This document shows, piece after piece, positions 41,786 to 51,621 of a stretch of DNA of 64,000 bases. The notes under the pieces were generated by a model. It saw nothing but the letters and a program-made list of their open reading frames with translations, did no database searches and was not told where the DNA came from. The position numbers and the translations under genes were made by a program. Source of the DNA: Acidimicrobiales bacterium (lineage in GTDB: Bacteria > Actinomycetota > Acidimicrobiia > Acidimicrobiales > Acidimicrobilacustridaceae); the NCBI GenBank assembly GCA_030830565.1, contig JAURMR010000028.1, positions 101,284 through 165,283 of the forward strand, given 5' to 3'. How positions within the stretch are numbered: position 1 is the stretch's first letter; each line of letters begins with the position of its first letter.

Positions 41786-42667
41786 TCAGTTCCCTCGTTT
41801 CGCGACGAGTGCTCGATCGCGACCAGCAAGGTCAACGTGAGTTTCGATTCCTACGAAACCAAACGAACGCGCGAGTTCTGAGGCCGTTTCAATTTGAAGC
41901 GGATCCATTTCGAGAATCAGAACGCCACCGGAGCGAAGCCATGATGGCGCGTCCTCAAGAAGAATTCGAATGTCATCGAGACCGTCCTCGCCAGCGAATA
42001 ACGCCGACTGCGGTTCCCACTCACGAACGATGTCTTCAACCTCGTCGGAGAGCGCGACATATGGAGGATTGCTAACGATCACATCAACGGTGCCGGCGAG
42101 TTCCTGAGGAAGTGCCTCAAACCACGAACCTTCCGCGGTCTGCACCCGCGTCGCTGCACGACCGATGCCGGTGAGGTTCGATCGGGCCACTACAAGTGCA
42201 TCGGCGGATATATCGGTGATCCACACCTCGGCGCGTTCAACTTCAACAGCGATGGAAAGACCGATCGCGCCGGATCCGGTACCGAGATCGACCGCTACTG
42301 GCCGGTCAATTCCGCCCGACCGCATCGCGTTCAACGCATCAATGGCCAATCCCGCCACCATTTCGGTTTCTGGTCGCGGAATGAGTACGCGTCGATCAAC
42401 GAACAAATCGAGAGTTCGAAATCCCCAGCGGCCAAGTACGTACTGCAATGGTTCCCCGGCGATCCGACGCTCCACCATGAGATCGTGAAAATGCATTCCA
42501 CGTTCGGTCACGTTCTCATCGAGTCCGAGGATGTACTCGGCACCATCGAATCCCGCAGCTCGTTCAATGATCCAACGTGTTTCGTTCGCCGGAGACTCGG
42601 CGACTACAGAAAGGCGGGCCTCTGTCTCCGCAGCGACCTCGCGCCACGTGATGGTGTTCTCGCTCAT
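41786..42667 (-). CDS. prmC: Peptide chain release factor N5-glutamine methyltransferase
   Basis: Methylates the Gln of the GGQ motif in RF1 and RF2. 293 residues: N-terminal helical domain, substrate loop RRVLIPRPETE (92-102), SAM site VDLGTGSGAIGLSIA and the catalytic NPPY at 200-203. ATGA overlap with its own substrate gene prfA, a standard pairing. Confidence 0.95.
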   Translation of the reverse strand: MSENTITWREVAAETEARLSVVAESPANETRWIIERAAGFDGAEYILGLDENVTERGMHFHDLMVERRIAGEPLQYVLGRWGFRTLDLFVDRRVLIPRPETEMVAGLAIDALNAMRSGGIDRPVAVDLGTGSGAIGLSIAVEVERAEVWITDISADALVVARSNLTGIGRAATRVQTAEGSWFEALPQELAGTVDVIVSNPPYVALSDEVEDIVREWEPQSALFAGEDGLDDIRILLEDAPSWLRSGGVLILEMDPLQIETASELARSFGFVGIETHVDLAGRDRALVAKRGN

Positions 42668-43737
42668 ACGTCGCGTTCGCGAAGTTGAGTTGCCCGTTCG
42701 TCAGCAACAAGTGCATCGACAACTTCATCAAGGTCGCCGCCAAGAACCTTGTCGAGTTTGTACAAGGTCAGCCCAATACGGTGATCGGTGAGTCGATTCT
42801 CTTTGAAGTTGTAGGTACGAACTTTCTCAGATCGTCCACCGCTACCGGTCTGCGCTTTGCGCGCGCCCGATGCTTCAGCGGCCTGCTTTTCCTGTTCGGC
42901 CTGCAGCAATCGGCTGCGCAAGACCCGCATTGCCTTCTCGCGATTTTGGATCTGGCTCTTTTCGTCCTGCATCGCAACTACAACGCCCGTGGGGATATGC
43001 GTAATGCGAACCGCAGAGTCAGTCGTATTCACCGACTGACCACCAGGACCTGAGGAGCGGTACACATCAATCCGAAGTTCATTCGGATCAAGCACGACAT
43101 CAACTTCATCGGCTTCAGGAAGCACCGTGACCGTTGCTGACGACGTGTGCACACGCCCTTGGCTTTCAGTGACAGGGACACGTTGCACACGGTGCACCCC
43201 GCCTTCGTGTTTCATTTTCGACCAGACGCCCTCGCCAGCGAGGCGAAACGTCACGTCGGAGTAGCCGCCAAGATCGGAAACCTGCGCATCCATGATCTCG
43301 AACTTCCAAGATTGCTTGGTCGCAAAGCCTCGGTACATTTCGAAGAGGTCACGAGCAAAGAGGTTTGCTTCCTCGCCGCCCTCCGCTCCGCGCAGTTCCA
43401 CGATGACATTGCGGCCATCATTCGGGTCTTTCGGCAGAAGCAGAACTTTGATTTCCTCGTCGAGTCGCTCAATCGCAGCTTCGGCCGTATTGATCTCGTC
43501 GCGAAGCATCTCGCGATCAGCGCCGTCCGAATCGGTGAACATCTCGCGAGCTGCAGCAAGGTCCTCGGTCGACTGAGCGAGTTCGCGCAACCGAGCAACG
43601 AGTTCACCGAGATCGCGGTACCGGCGATTGAGTTCCGCGTAGCGCTTCTGATCAGAGATCATGGCTGGATCAGCAAGCGAACCTTCGATCTCGGTGTATT
43701 CGCGTTCGAGATCGGGTAGTCGTTCGAGCATGCTCAT
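42664..43737 (-). CDS. prfA: Peptide chain release factor 1
   Basis: Recognises UAA and UAG stop codons. 357 residues; PVT anticodon-like tripeptide at 188-190 and catalytic GGQ at 232-234 in SSGPGGQSVNTTDSAV, both in the expected domains. ATG at 43737 overlaps the stop of the preceding unknown gene (ATGA), so the unknown gene, prfA and prmC are translationally coupled. Confidence 0.96.
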   Translation of the reverse strand: MSMLERLPDLEREYTEIEGSLADPAMISDQKRYAELNRRYRDLGELVARLRELAQSTEDLAAAREMFTDSDGADREMLRDEINTAEAAIERLDEEIKVLLLPKDPNDGRNVIVELRGAEGGEEANLFARDLFEMYRGFATKQSWKFEIMDAQVSDLGGYSDVTFRLAGEGVWSKMKHEGGVHRVQRVPVTESQGRVHTSSATVTVLPEADEVDVVLDPNELRIDVYRSSGPGGQSVNTTDSAVRITHIPTGVVVAMQDEKSQIQNREKAMRVLRSRLLQAEQEKQAAEASGARKAQTGSGGRSEKVRTYNFKENRLTDHRIGLTLYKLDKVLGGDLDEVVDALVADERATQLRERDV

Positions 43738-44750
43738 GATGCAGTCTCGCGGTCTCGCCACTCGCCCGACAGTCCAATGACTTCAGCGGGCCCAACAAGT
43801 CGTTCCGCAAGTCGCCGTGTTGCCGGGTGATCGTCACGTTCGGGAACCACAATCACGACCTTGGCGTCTGGATCGTTCAGGACGCGGGCGTCGGCAGCGG
43901 TCGGCACAACATCAAGGTCGATTCCAACCGAACAGGCGACAACAATCGATTGCCCAGCAAAATCTCGGCCGACTGCGATCGACGCGCCAATGTCCTTCAC
44001 GCTGTCGCGAGGAGTGGGCGGTTCAACCGGCCGTAACTCTTGTGCACCAATGAGGTACGGATCCTGCAGCAGGCGCCAGCGCAACCATCCTTCGGGCGCC
44101 AAGCGCCGCAAAGGATGCGCTTCAGCATCAGCGCGACGCACGGCATCGACGCTCGCAATAACCGATTCGAGTGCCTGCGCTGTCGGAAGGTTTCCGTGCA
44201 CCATCGTGAACGCTTCACGGTCGTGACGGCCAACCCCAACCTCAAGCCGCGTTCCCTCGGTTGATTCGACGACTCGAGCAATTTCGAGACCACGAAGTTC
44301 ACCGCGGATCTCACCATGCTCAACGGTGACGTCGACACCAGCGGCGATCAGCATTCCGATGAGTTCACGAGCCGCAGCCGATGGTTCGACTGGAGCGGGA
44401 ATCGGCGCAGGAACAGCGGGAACGAGTGAACGTCCTTCGATGCGCCACACCGTTGGCCCATTGCGGAACTGTTCGGCTCGGCGCGCAACCACTCCTGCGG
44501 TCTCGATCGACTCAGCCATGACATGCAGAGTGTCGAGGCGCTGTCGATCTGCGAGAACCATTGCCGCTCCCAGGCTTCGAACCGCACCATCGTCAAGCAA
44601 ACACCACGCTGCGTTTTCGGCGCGCACCAACGCACCCCCTGGAAAGGGAGTGACGGTGAGTTCCGATGCGTCGATATTCGACGCATCAACAACAAGCGCT
44701 CGCGCTTTCGCTGCGAGCAGTCGAGTTCGTTGATCTGGATCGAGGGGCAC
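43734..44750 (-). CDS. Unknown conserved-context protein between rpmE and prfA
   Basis: 338 residues that I do not assign to a family. No signal peptide or membrane helix. It opens with a Pro/Asp-rich stretch, has Val/Ala-rich strands, a Pro-rich linker (PAVPAPIPAPVEP, about 126-140), a helix region WLRWRLLQDPYLIGA and a C-terminal hydrophobic strand set (VVACSVGIDLDVVP, VVIVVPERDD) that could be a Rossmann-like or UPF-type domain. GTG at 44750 has AGGAG 6 bases upstream. Stop overlaps prfA. Possibly linked to ribosome function by location alone. Confidence 0.6.
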   Translation of the reverse strand: MPLDPDQRTRLLAAKARALVVDASNIDASELTVTPFPGGALVRAENAAWCLLDDGAVRSLGAAMVLADRQRLDTLHVMAESIETAGVVARRAEQFRNGPTVWRIEGRSLVPAVPAPIPAPVEPSAAARELIGMLIAAGVDVTVEHGEIRGELRGLEIARVVESTEGTRLEVGVGRHDREAFTMVHGNLPTAQALESVIASVDAVRRADAEAHPLRRLAPEGWLRWRLLQDPYLIGAQELRPVEPPTPRDSVKDIGASIAVGRDFAGQSIVVACSVGIDLDVVPTAADARVLNDPDAKVVIVVPERDDHPATRRLAERLVGPAEVIGLSGEWRDRETAS

Positions 44751-44787
44751 GGTCGGCTCCTGACCGCGCAGTGGCTCGGTGCTGCCG

Positions 44788-44994
44788 CTATTTGCGGCGC
44801 TTGCCGTAACGCTTCTCGAACTTCTCGATGCGGCCGCCGGTATCAACCAGCTTCTGCTTGCCCGTGTAGAAGGGATGGCACTCGTTGCAGAGTTCCGAGG
44901 TGAGCTCGGCCTTCGTGGAGCGCGTAGTGAAGGTGTTCCCGCAGGAACACTTCACGGTCGATTCGACGTAGTCGGGATGGATGTCGGCCTTCAT
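44788..44994 (-). CDS. rpmE: 50S ribosomal protein L31, zinc type
   Basis: 68 residues: [11 protein letters not shown] at the N-terminus, then CSCGNTF and [12 protein letters not shown] giving the four Cys of the zinc-binding form (C+). Zinc-free paralogues usually replace this under zinc starvation; none is in this window. TGGAG 7 bases before the ATG. Between rho and the unknown gene, as in mycobacteria (rho-rpmE-prfA). Confidence 0.96.
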   Translation of the reverse strand: MKADIHPDYVESTVKCSCGNTFTTRSTKAELTSELCNECHPFYTGKQKLVDTGGRIEKFEKRYGKRRK

Positions 44995-45087
44995 GGCGGT
45001 GCTCCAGGGAGATTTCGGGACTCTCAAGTGTGGCGGGCCGGGGCGAGAACCGCAATCTGGGCTCTCGAACCGGTCCAGGACAGGGGG

Positions 45088-46698
45088 TTAGCCCTTGGCC
45101 ACCTCGGCCAAGAACTCGTCATTCGTGCGGAACGTGCCCAGTCGGTCGATGAGCATTTCAAGGCCCGGACCAGCACTTCCACCCTCGGCAAGGCCAGCGA
45201 GGACCCGACGGAGCTTGTGGACCTGCTTGAGTTGCTTGGCCTCATAGAGCAGTTCCTCGTGACGAGTCGAGGAGGCATCGACATTGATCGCCGGGTAGAG
45301 GCGACGCTCGGCTAAACGGCGATCGAGACGCAGTTCCATGTTTCCGGTGCCCTTGAATTCCTCGAAGATGACATCGTCCATCTTCGATCCGGTCTCGACC
45401 AGCGCACTGGCGATAATCGTGAGTGATCCGCCCTCTTCGAGATTGCGCGCGGCTCCGAAGAACTTCTTCGGTGGGTAGAGCGCTCCGGTATCGATACCAC
45501 CGGACATCACGCGCCCGGTTGCCGGCGCGGCCAGGTTGTAGGCACGAGCGAGTCGAGTAATGCCGTCGAGGATGATGACAACGTCACGGCCTTCTTCGAC
45601 CAAACGCTTGGCGCGTTCGAGCACAAGCTCCGCAACCGACGCGTGTTCCTCGGCAGGACGGTCGAACGTCGACGCAATAACTTCGCCATTCACCGAACGA
45701 CGCATGTCGGTGACTTCTTCCGGACGCTCGTCGACGAGAAGCACCATCAAGTGAACATCGGGGTTGTTCTCTGAGATCGACTTTGCGATCTGCTTCATGA
45801 TCGTGGTCTTGCCTGCCTTCGGAGGCGCAACGATGAGTCCGCGCTGGCCCTTTCCGATCGGGGCAAGAAGATCGATGATTCGAGACGTCATGTTGTAGGG
45901 CTCATCACGCGAGGAAAGCGTGAGCCGTTCGTCCGGGAACAACGGTGTGAGATCGTCGAAACGACGACGATCGCGAGCTGCATCGGGGGCGCCGCCATTG
46001 ACGGTGTCGATACGAAGAAGTGCAGGGTTCTTTTCGTTGCGTGCAGCAGGACGACTTGTTCCGGTAATGACATCGCCACGACGAAGCGAGAACTGGCGGG
46101 TTTGTTTCACCGACACATACACATCGTCACGTGTCGGCAAGTAACCGCTTACGCGAATGAATCCGTAGCCTTCGTCACGGAGATCAAGAACACCGGAGAC
46201 TTCAACGGGATCGCCCGACCACGGTTCGTCACTGCGAACTTCGAAGCGTTCGCCACCGCGATCGCGGCCGCGGCGACGACGGCGACGACCGCCGCCCTCA
46301 CCATCGAGATCACCATCGGCGTCGCTTCCTGCAGAAGGCTGAGCCGAAACCGCGGCGGAACTCGCGACTTCAGCCTGGTCACTCGCGTCCGACTCGTCGG
46401 CGTCACCAGTTTCTTCCGCCCCTACCTCGGACAAATCGACCTCTTCTTCTTCGAAGACAACAACTTCAATGTCGTCCTCGGCCACCGGCGCTTCTTCAAC
46501 AACTGCAGCCTTCGGCGGACGACCTCGACGCGGCTTCGGCGGCGCGGGCTCTGAATCAGCAATGAGTCCGAGGATCATGTCGATCACATCGGCCTTCTTG
46601 GCGCGAGAACCGGGCTTACCGCCCAAGGTTGATGCAATCGTGAGGAGTTCGTCACGATCTTTCGCTTCGAGCGTGGCGCGTTGGTCCTTCTCGGACAT
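45088..46698 (-). CDS. rho: Transcription termination factor Rho
   Basis: Hexameric RNA helicase. 536 residues, longer than the 419 of E. coli because of an N-terminal insertion (about 50-160) that is first acidic and then Arg/Gly-rich, as in other actinobacterial Rho proteins. RNA-binding [12 protein letters not shown], Walker [10 protein letters not shown] (291-299), [13 protein letters not shown] and [19 protein letters not shown] are normal. ATG at 46698 with GAGG just upstream. The 199-base leader holds a 10-bp inverted repeat. Confidence 0.95.
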   Translation of the reverse strand: MSEKDQRATLEAKDRDELLTIASTLGGKPGSRAKKADVIDMILGLIADSEPAPPKPRRGRPPKAAVVEEAPVAEDDIEVVVFEEEEVDLSEVGAEETGDADESDASDQAEVASSAAVSAQPSAGSDADGDLDGEGGGRRRRRRGRDRGGERFEVRSDEPWSGDPVEVSGVLDLRDEGYGFIRVSGYLPTRDDVYVSVKQTRQFSLRRGDVITGTSRPAARNEKNPALLRIDTVNGGAPDAARDRRRFDDLTPLFPDERLTLSSRDEPYNMTSRIIDLLAPIGKGQRGLIVAPPKAGKTTIMKQIAKSISENNPDVHLMVLLVDERPEEVTDMRRSVNGEVIASTFDRPAEEHASVAELVLERAKRLVEEGRDVVIILDGITRLARAYNLAAPATGRVMSGGIDTGALYPPKKFFGAARNLEEGGSLTIIASALVETGSKMDDVIFEEFKGTGNMELRLDRRLAERRLYPAINVDASSTRHEELLYEAKQLKQVHKLRRVLAGLAEGGSAGPGLEMLIDRLGTFRTNDEFLAEVAKG

Positions 46699-46782
46699 GG
46701 GGACCTCGTTCCTCCCGGGCGCAACCGACCGGGTGAGATGGGTGAACTTCGAAAAGTGAACAGAACTGCGGTGCGGGAGAGG

Positions 46783-46804
46783 CATCTCTTCGGACGAAGA
46801 GATG
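46783..46804. promoter_or_regulatory. Perfect inverted repeat in the rho leader
   Basis: Two 10-base arms, CATCTCTTCG and CGAAGAGATG, match perfectly around a 2-base centre, 85 bases before the rho ATG and 94 bases after the ApgM-type gene ends. It could be a terminator-like RNA hairpin for the thr genes, or part of rho autoregulation. A short flanking GTCCGTCGGAC palindrome lies directly beyond it. Confidence 0.5.
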
Positions 46805-46897
46805 GTCCGTCGGACGACGGGGAGACACCGGACCAGCCGAAGCGGTCACAAGCGACGGTCTGAGGTTAGTGGCGGCCGACTGGGGCCACCAAGCAGG

Positions 46898-48043
46898 TCA
46901 ACGAGCGACCAAGAGCCCCATGAGTTCATGCCCAAGGACCACTGGAAGTTCGGCGACACCCTCTTCTGTGTACTCGCCACCAGGACCATCGACGGTGGAG
47001 TCGAACAGCAGGTACGGCACTGCATCGGAGGTATGAGTGCGCAAAGCCAGCGGCGTCGCATGGTCGGGAAGCAGAAGCATTCGCCAAGGCCCACTCGCAT
47101 CGAGAGATTCGACGAGTCCTGCGAGGATCCGTGAGTCCCAGTTCTCGAGCGCTCGTACCTTTTCTTCGACGTTGCCTGCGTGACCGGCTTCGTCGGTTGC
47201 TTCGACATGCACAATGAACAGATCGAGCCCGTCATCGAGACCATCAATGGCGCAGTCGCGCTTGCCTTCGTAATCGGTGTCGTACCAACCCGTGGCCGAT
47301 TCAAGTTCGACAACTTCAATATCGGTGAGCACACCGAGACCACGAACCAGATCCACCGCAGTCACGAGCCCGGCTTTGAGTCCGTAGGTGGTTTCGAACG
47401 AGGGCATCTGCGGCTGGAAACCTTGTCCCCACAACCACACCGTGTTCGCATCGATATCGAATTCAGCGAGGATGTCGCGAGACGCGTCCATGACGCGCTG
47501 AAGCCTTTCTGCAGCGGGACCGGTCGGCCACACCAGTGGCTTGCCGGTCAGATCGTGCGGCGGAGCGCAGTCGGCTTCGGCCCAATCGGCTGGTGCAACC
47601 ATGATGTGTCGGTACTGCACGCCACGGTGAAACTCGATGCCTTCATCGGCAAACGCTTTGTGCATTGCTTCAATTGCACCAGCAGCGCGTTCTGTTGAGG
47701 GATGCCCACCTGCAAAGTCGATCATCGTTCCGTCTTCGCCAATCGTTGAAAGATTGCAGCGATAGGCAACCTGATCAGGGCGAAGTTTCAGTCCGAGTGC
47801 AGCAGCCTCGATCGGCGCACGACCGGTGTGGTACGCCGCGGGGTCGTATCCGAAGATCGACATGTTGCCAACATCGGATCCGGGTGGGAGTCCCGGTGGG
47901 ATCACCGCAGCGCGACCAAGCGTTGAACGCGAAGCGATGCGATCGAGCACTGGTGTGTGCGCGGCTTGAAGGGGTGTGCGTCCACCGAGCTCAGCAAGCG
48001 GCTCGTCGGCGCAACCATCGGGAACACAGACCACGTATTTCAT
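46898..48043 (-). CDS. ApgM-family protein, probable homoserine kinase
   Basis: 381 residues of the alkaline-phosphatase superfamily: VVCVPDGCADEPL (Asp9) and GSDVGNMSIFGYDP (residues 55-68) supply metal ligands and the serine nucleophile, and HVEATDEAGHAGN and LLPDHATPLALRTHTSDAVP the later ligands. The sequence type is cofactor-independent phosphoglycerate mutase, but the gene sits after hom and thrC, precisely where thrB is in mycobacteria, and no classical thrB is present. A subfamily of these proteins is proposed or shown to be homoserine kinase in other phyla. Start at 48043 lies 46 bases after thrC. Mutase activity remains possible. Confidence 0.75.
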   Translation of the reverse strand: MKYVVCVPDGCADEPLAELGGRTPLQAAHTPVLDRIASRSTLGRAAVIPPGLPPGSDVGNMSIFGYDPAAYHTGRAPIEAAALGLKLRPDQVAYRCNLSTIGEDGTMIDFAGGHPSTERAAGAIEAMHKAFADEGIEFHRGVQYRHIMVAPADWAEADCAPPHDLTGKPLVWPTGPAAERLQRVMDASRDILAEFDIDANTVWLWGQGFQPQMPSFETTYGLKAGLVTAVDLVRGLGVLTDIEVVELESATGWYDTDYEGKRDCAIDGLDDGLDLFIVHVEATDEAGHAGNVEEKVRALENWDSRILAGLVESLDASGPWRMLLLPDHATPLALRTHTSDAVPYLLFDSTVDGPGGEYTEEGVAELPVVLGHELMGLLVAR

Positions 48044-48089
48044 CGGACCGACAGTCTGCCCGAAGATGCCGGCTATCGGTAGATCGACC

Positions 48090-49499
48090 TCAGGATTGGT
48101 CAAGGGTTGATTCGATGAGTCTGCGGACTGTGGCGAAGTCGTTGGGGCAGACCTCGAACGTCTCGGGGCGATCGAACAGATCGGCAAGGTGCTCGGGCAA
48201 TGGCGGGTGAACACCCGATGCTGCCTCGACGGCATCGGGGAACTTCGCCGGATGAGCCGTGGAAAGAACAACCATCGGGACTGATGCATCGACACGAGCC
48301 TGACGAGCTGCCGCAAGCCCAACCGCGGTATGCGGATCGAGCAACATGCCGCTTCGTTCGTACTCACCAGCGATCGTCGCAGCGGTTTGTGCATCGTCGA
48401 TCCGGGCCGCAGACCAATGGTCAGCGAGTAATTCGAGTCGATCTCCGTTGACCGAAACAGTTCCTTCGGAACGGAATCGGGCCATGAGTTCGGCAATGGC
48501 TGCACCATCTCGACCGTGGATCTCGAACAACAACCGCTCAAGGTTCGACGAAACCTGAATGTCCATACTCGGACTCAGTGTGGGGTGCACTTCACCGATC
48601 GTCATCGTTCCAGTGGTGAGGAACTGGGTGAGAATGTCATTGCGGTTCGACGCGACAACAAATTGTGAGATTGGCGTGCCCATTCGTTGAGCACCGTAAC
48701 CAGCGAACACATTGCCGAAGTTGCCCGTTGGGACCGAAAACGCGACTGGTCGACCTGCACCGCCACCAAGGCGAACTGCACACGTCACGTAATAAACCAT
48801 CTGAGCCATAACGCGAGCCCAGTTGATCGAATTCACTGCGGAAAGATTGCGTGACTCACGGAATTGATCGTCGGCAAATAACGCTTTCACCATGTCTTGG
48901 CAATCGTCGAACGTTCCTTGCACAGCGATGTTGTGCACATTTGGAGACGTCACGGTGGTCATCTGGCGTCGCTGAACATCAGACACTCGACCAGCCGGGT
49001 GAAGAATAAAAACTTCAGCGGTGGGACGGTCTCGAAGAGCCTCGATCGCGGCGCCACCTGTGTCTCCAGAAGTTGCGCCGACGACTGTGACTTTCTCACC
49101 ACGGCGTGTGAGTTCGTGATCGAACAAGCGGCCGACAAGTTGAAGCGCAACGTCTTTGAACGCAAGCGTCGGCCCATGGAACAACTCGGCAAGCCAGAAG
49201 TTGTCACCAAGGTCAACGATCGGAACAACTTCATCAGTCGCAAAGGTTGCGTAGGCCTCGTGAACGATTGCGGAAAACGCATCGAGTTCGATTGAACCTT
49301 CAACGAATGGCCACATCACCTCAACAGCGATATCGGCGTAGGACATCGTTTCGAATCGTTCGAGTGCACCAACGGTGAGTGATGGCCATTGCGAAGGAAC
49401 GTAGAGACCGCCGTCGATTGCCAAACCCGCCAACAAGACATCGGCGAAGTTCAATTCGGGGGCCGCTCCGCGTGTACTGACGTAGGTGAGCGGCGCCAT
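48090..49499 (-). CDS. thrC: Threonine synthase
   Basis: PLP enzyme converting O-phosphohomoserine to threonine. 469 residues, the longer type with an N-terminal extension. PLP Lys115 in HGPTLAFKDVALQ, GATSGDTGGAAIE, FSVPTGNFGN. Start overlaps hom (TGATG), ensuring coupled supply of homoserine-pathway enzymes. Confidence 0.95.
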   Translation of the reverse strand: MAPLTYVSTRGAAPELNFADVLLAGLAIDGGLYVPSQWPSLTVGALERFETMSYADIAVEVMWPFVEGSIELDAFSAIVHEAYATFATDEVVPIVDLGDNFWLAELFHGPTLAFKDVALQLVGRLFDHELTRRGEKVTVVGATSGDTGGAAIEALRDRPTAEVFILHPAGRVSDVQRRQMTTVTSPNVHNIAVQGTFDDCQDMVKALFADDQFRESRNLSAVNSINWARVMAQMVYYVTCAVRLGGGAGRPVAFSVPTGNFGNVFAGYGAQRMGTPISQFVVASNRNDILTQFLTTGTMTIGEVHPTLSPSMDIQVSSNLERLLFEIHGRDGAAIAELMARFRSEGTVSVNGDRLELLADHWSAARIDDAQTAATIAGEYERSGMLLDPHTAVGLAAARQARVDASVPMVVLSTAHPAKFPDAVEAASGVHPPLPEHLADLFDRPETFEVCPNDFATVRRLIESTLDQS

Positions 49500-50821
49500 C
49501 AGCGATCTCCTTCTACAAGAACACGAATCGTGGATCCCACGCTTCGAACTGAATCAAGCGCGCTAAGGGCATCAAGTGTGGCTTGGACGTCACGTTCGGG
49601 CGCCGGATGGATGATGAGATCAATTCGAGCCTCGTCAGCAACGTCATCAGTGCCGGAGAGCGAATGCTGCTCCATCGAGTCGATGGAGACGCCGTGTTCG
49701 CCGAAGACGCCAGCAATTGCGGCAAGTACACCCGATCGGTCGTCGACGCAGAGACTGAGATACCACGACGCTTCAAGCTGTTCACCAGAGCGGAATGCCA
49801 TCGGTACAAAAGTTCCGAGCGAAGCATGAGCCCCACTCTGAAGATTCACCGCAGCATCGACGAGATCGCCGAGTACTGCCGAAGCAGTTGGATCGCCACC
49901 GGCACCGCGGCCGTAGAACATGAGATCGCCGACAGCCTCGCCTTGAACAAAGACGGCATTGAAGCTGTCTCGCACTGCCGCAAGGGGATGAGCGTTCGGG
50001 ATCAAGCATGGATGCACACGAGCCGAGAGTTCATCGCCGCTCGGCGTTGAGAAACGCTCGGCGATGGCGAGAAGTTTGACTGCGTAGCCGTGGCGTTTGG
50101 CAAAGGCAATGTCGTCGGCGGTGACTTTGGAAATACCCTCGCACTGAACATCAGCGCTCGTAACTTCCGCGCCGAACGCAATTGACGCAACGATCGCAAT
50201 TTTTGCCGCGGCGTCGTGGCCTTCGACATCGGCAGTTGGGTCAGCTTCGGCGTACCCAAGTTCCTGTGCTTCGGCGAGCGCGTCGGCATACTCGGCGCCC
50301 GCTTCGGTCATGCGCGTGAGGATGTAATTGGTTGTTCCGTTCATGATGCCCATGACGCGAACAACCGGTTCCGCAAGCAGTGACTCACGAAGCGGTCGGA
50401 GAAACGGAATGCCACCAGCGACCGAAGCTTCGAAGAGAAGATCGACTCCAGATGCTTCGGCTGCAGCGAACAGTTCGGAACCGCACGCAGCAAGCAAGGC
50501 CTTATTCGCGGTGATGACAGGCTTACCCGCAGCGAGAGCGGCAAGAATGAGTTCACGAGCCGGCGAAAGTCCGCCCATGACTTCGACAATCACATCGATT
50601 GAAGGATCGGTTGCTACCGCCATGGCATCGGTCGTGACTACCGAACTCTCTACAGCAACCCCTCGAGCTCTTGAACTGTCGCGAACCGCAATGCGAGGAA
50701 TCTCGATCGAAAGTCCAGTACGAGCCTGGATCGTCGAGTTCTGGCGCTGAATAAGCGCGACGAGAGACGCTCCAACGGTCCCGCAGCCCAAGATGCCAAC
50801 TCGAATGACAGAGTGATCCAC
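49499..50821 (-). CDS. hom: Homoserine dehydrogenase
   Basis: Reduces aspartate semialdehyde to homoserine with NAD(P)H. 440 residues: Rossmann GILGCGTVG (9-17), NKALLA, catalytic NGTTNYIL and EAQELGYAEADPTADVEG, and a C-terminal ACT domain (SLCVDDRSGVLAAIAGVFGE) likely binding threonine as feedback inhibitor. GTG at 50821 gives the normal N-terminus; an in-frame GTG at 50881 would touch the stop of the TauE gene. No aspartate kinase in the window. Confidence 0.94.
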   Translation of the reverse strand: MDHSVIRVGILGCGTVGASLVALIQRQNSTIQARTGLSIEIPRIAVRDSSRARGVAVESSVVTTDAMAVATDPSIDVIVEVMGGLSPARELILAALAAGKPVITANKALLAACGSELFAAAEASGVDLLFEASVAGGIPFLRPLRESLLAEPVVRVMGIMNGTTNYILTRMTEAGAEYADALAEAQELGYAEADPTADVEGHDAAAKIAIVASIAFGAEVTSADVQCEGISKVTADDIAFAKRHGYAVKLLAIAERFSTPSGDELSARVHPCLIPNAHPLAAVRDSFNAVFVQGEAVGDLMFYGRGAGGDPTASAVLGDLVDAAVNLQSGAHASLGTFVPMAFRSGEQLEASWYLSLCVDDRSGVLAAIAGVFGEHGVSIDSMEQHSLSGTDDVADEARIDLIIHPAPERDVQATLDALSALDSVRSVGSTIRVLVEGDR

Positions 50822-50881
50822 GGCGGAGAGGCTACCGGCGCCGCACCATGGGCTCCGACGGAGTTTCGATTGCTGCGTCAC

Positions 50882-51613
50882 CTAGGCGGCAATGACGCTC
50901 ACGATCGTCACCACAGCAGTTGCCGCCAGCAAAAGCGTGACCAATCCACGGAAGCGGGAAGGATCGATGTGGCCCCGGATCCGGTGGCCGAGAAAGAAGC
51001 CCACGACCAACGCTGGACCAGCCACCACGAGCGACCAAGCAACGTCTGTCGTGAAATGACCGGTAGCGGCAAAAAGCGCAAGAGAAACGACGCTGATCGA
51101 GACCAGTACCAGCGAAATCGTGCCGCGAAAAACCTGTGGCGTGAAATGTCGGGCGTGCAACGCCATCACAAGCGGTGGCCCATTCGTCGATAGCGAGGTA
51201 CTGAGAACCCCGGCAACGAATCCGGCACCAAGGTCAACCGGCATGCTGGCGTTTTCGAGTTTGAAACCGCGAAGGTTCACGATCAAGAAAAGAATGATGA
51301 CTGCGGCGAGGCCCAGTTTCAGCTGCTGCGAGGTAGCGACAGTCAGAATCACAAGCCCCAGAGGCATGCCAATGAACGCCGAGAGCACGAGCCGCTTGAT
51401 CGTTGGACGATCACCATGGTGCCGCTCAGTCCAGGCCTGACCACCACTTGTAAATGTGCTGAGTGTTGCGGCAATAACTACGGCGAGTTCGGTTGGAACT
51501 GCCATCGACATGATCGGAACCGCCAGCAGCGAGAAACCAAATCCCGTCACGGTTTGAATAAACGAGGAAAAGAAAACCGCAATTCCGACGAGGACAAATT
51601 CCGCAGTTGTCAC
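50882..51613 (-). CDS. TauE/SafE-family sulfite or anion exporter-like membrane protein
   Basis: 243 residues with about eight helices and the TauE/SafE look: AVFFSSFIQTVTGFGFSLLAVPIM at the start, GMPLGLVIL, STNGPPLVMALHARH. Family members move sulfonates, sulfite or other anions. It is inserted between lysA and hom, breaking the mycobacterial order by one gene; 8 bases after lysA. Substrate unknown. Confidence 0.85.
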   Translation of the reverse strand: MTTAEFVLVGIAVFFSSFIQTVTGFGFSLLAVPIMSMAVPTELAVVIAATLSTFTSGGQAWTERHHGDRPTIKRLVLSAFIGMPLGLVILTVATSQQLKLGLAAVIILFLIVNLRGFKLENASMPVDLGAGFVAGVLSTSLSTNGPPLVMALHARHFTPQVFRGTISLVLVSISVVSLALFAATGHFTTDVAWSLVVAGPALVVGFFLGHRIRGHIDPSRFRGLVTLLLAATAVVTIVSVIAA

Positions 51614-51621
51614 CGAAGCGC

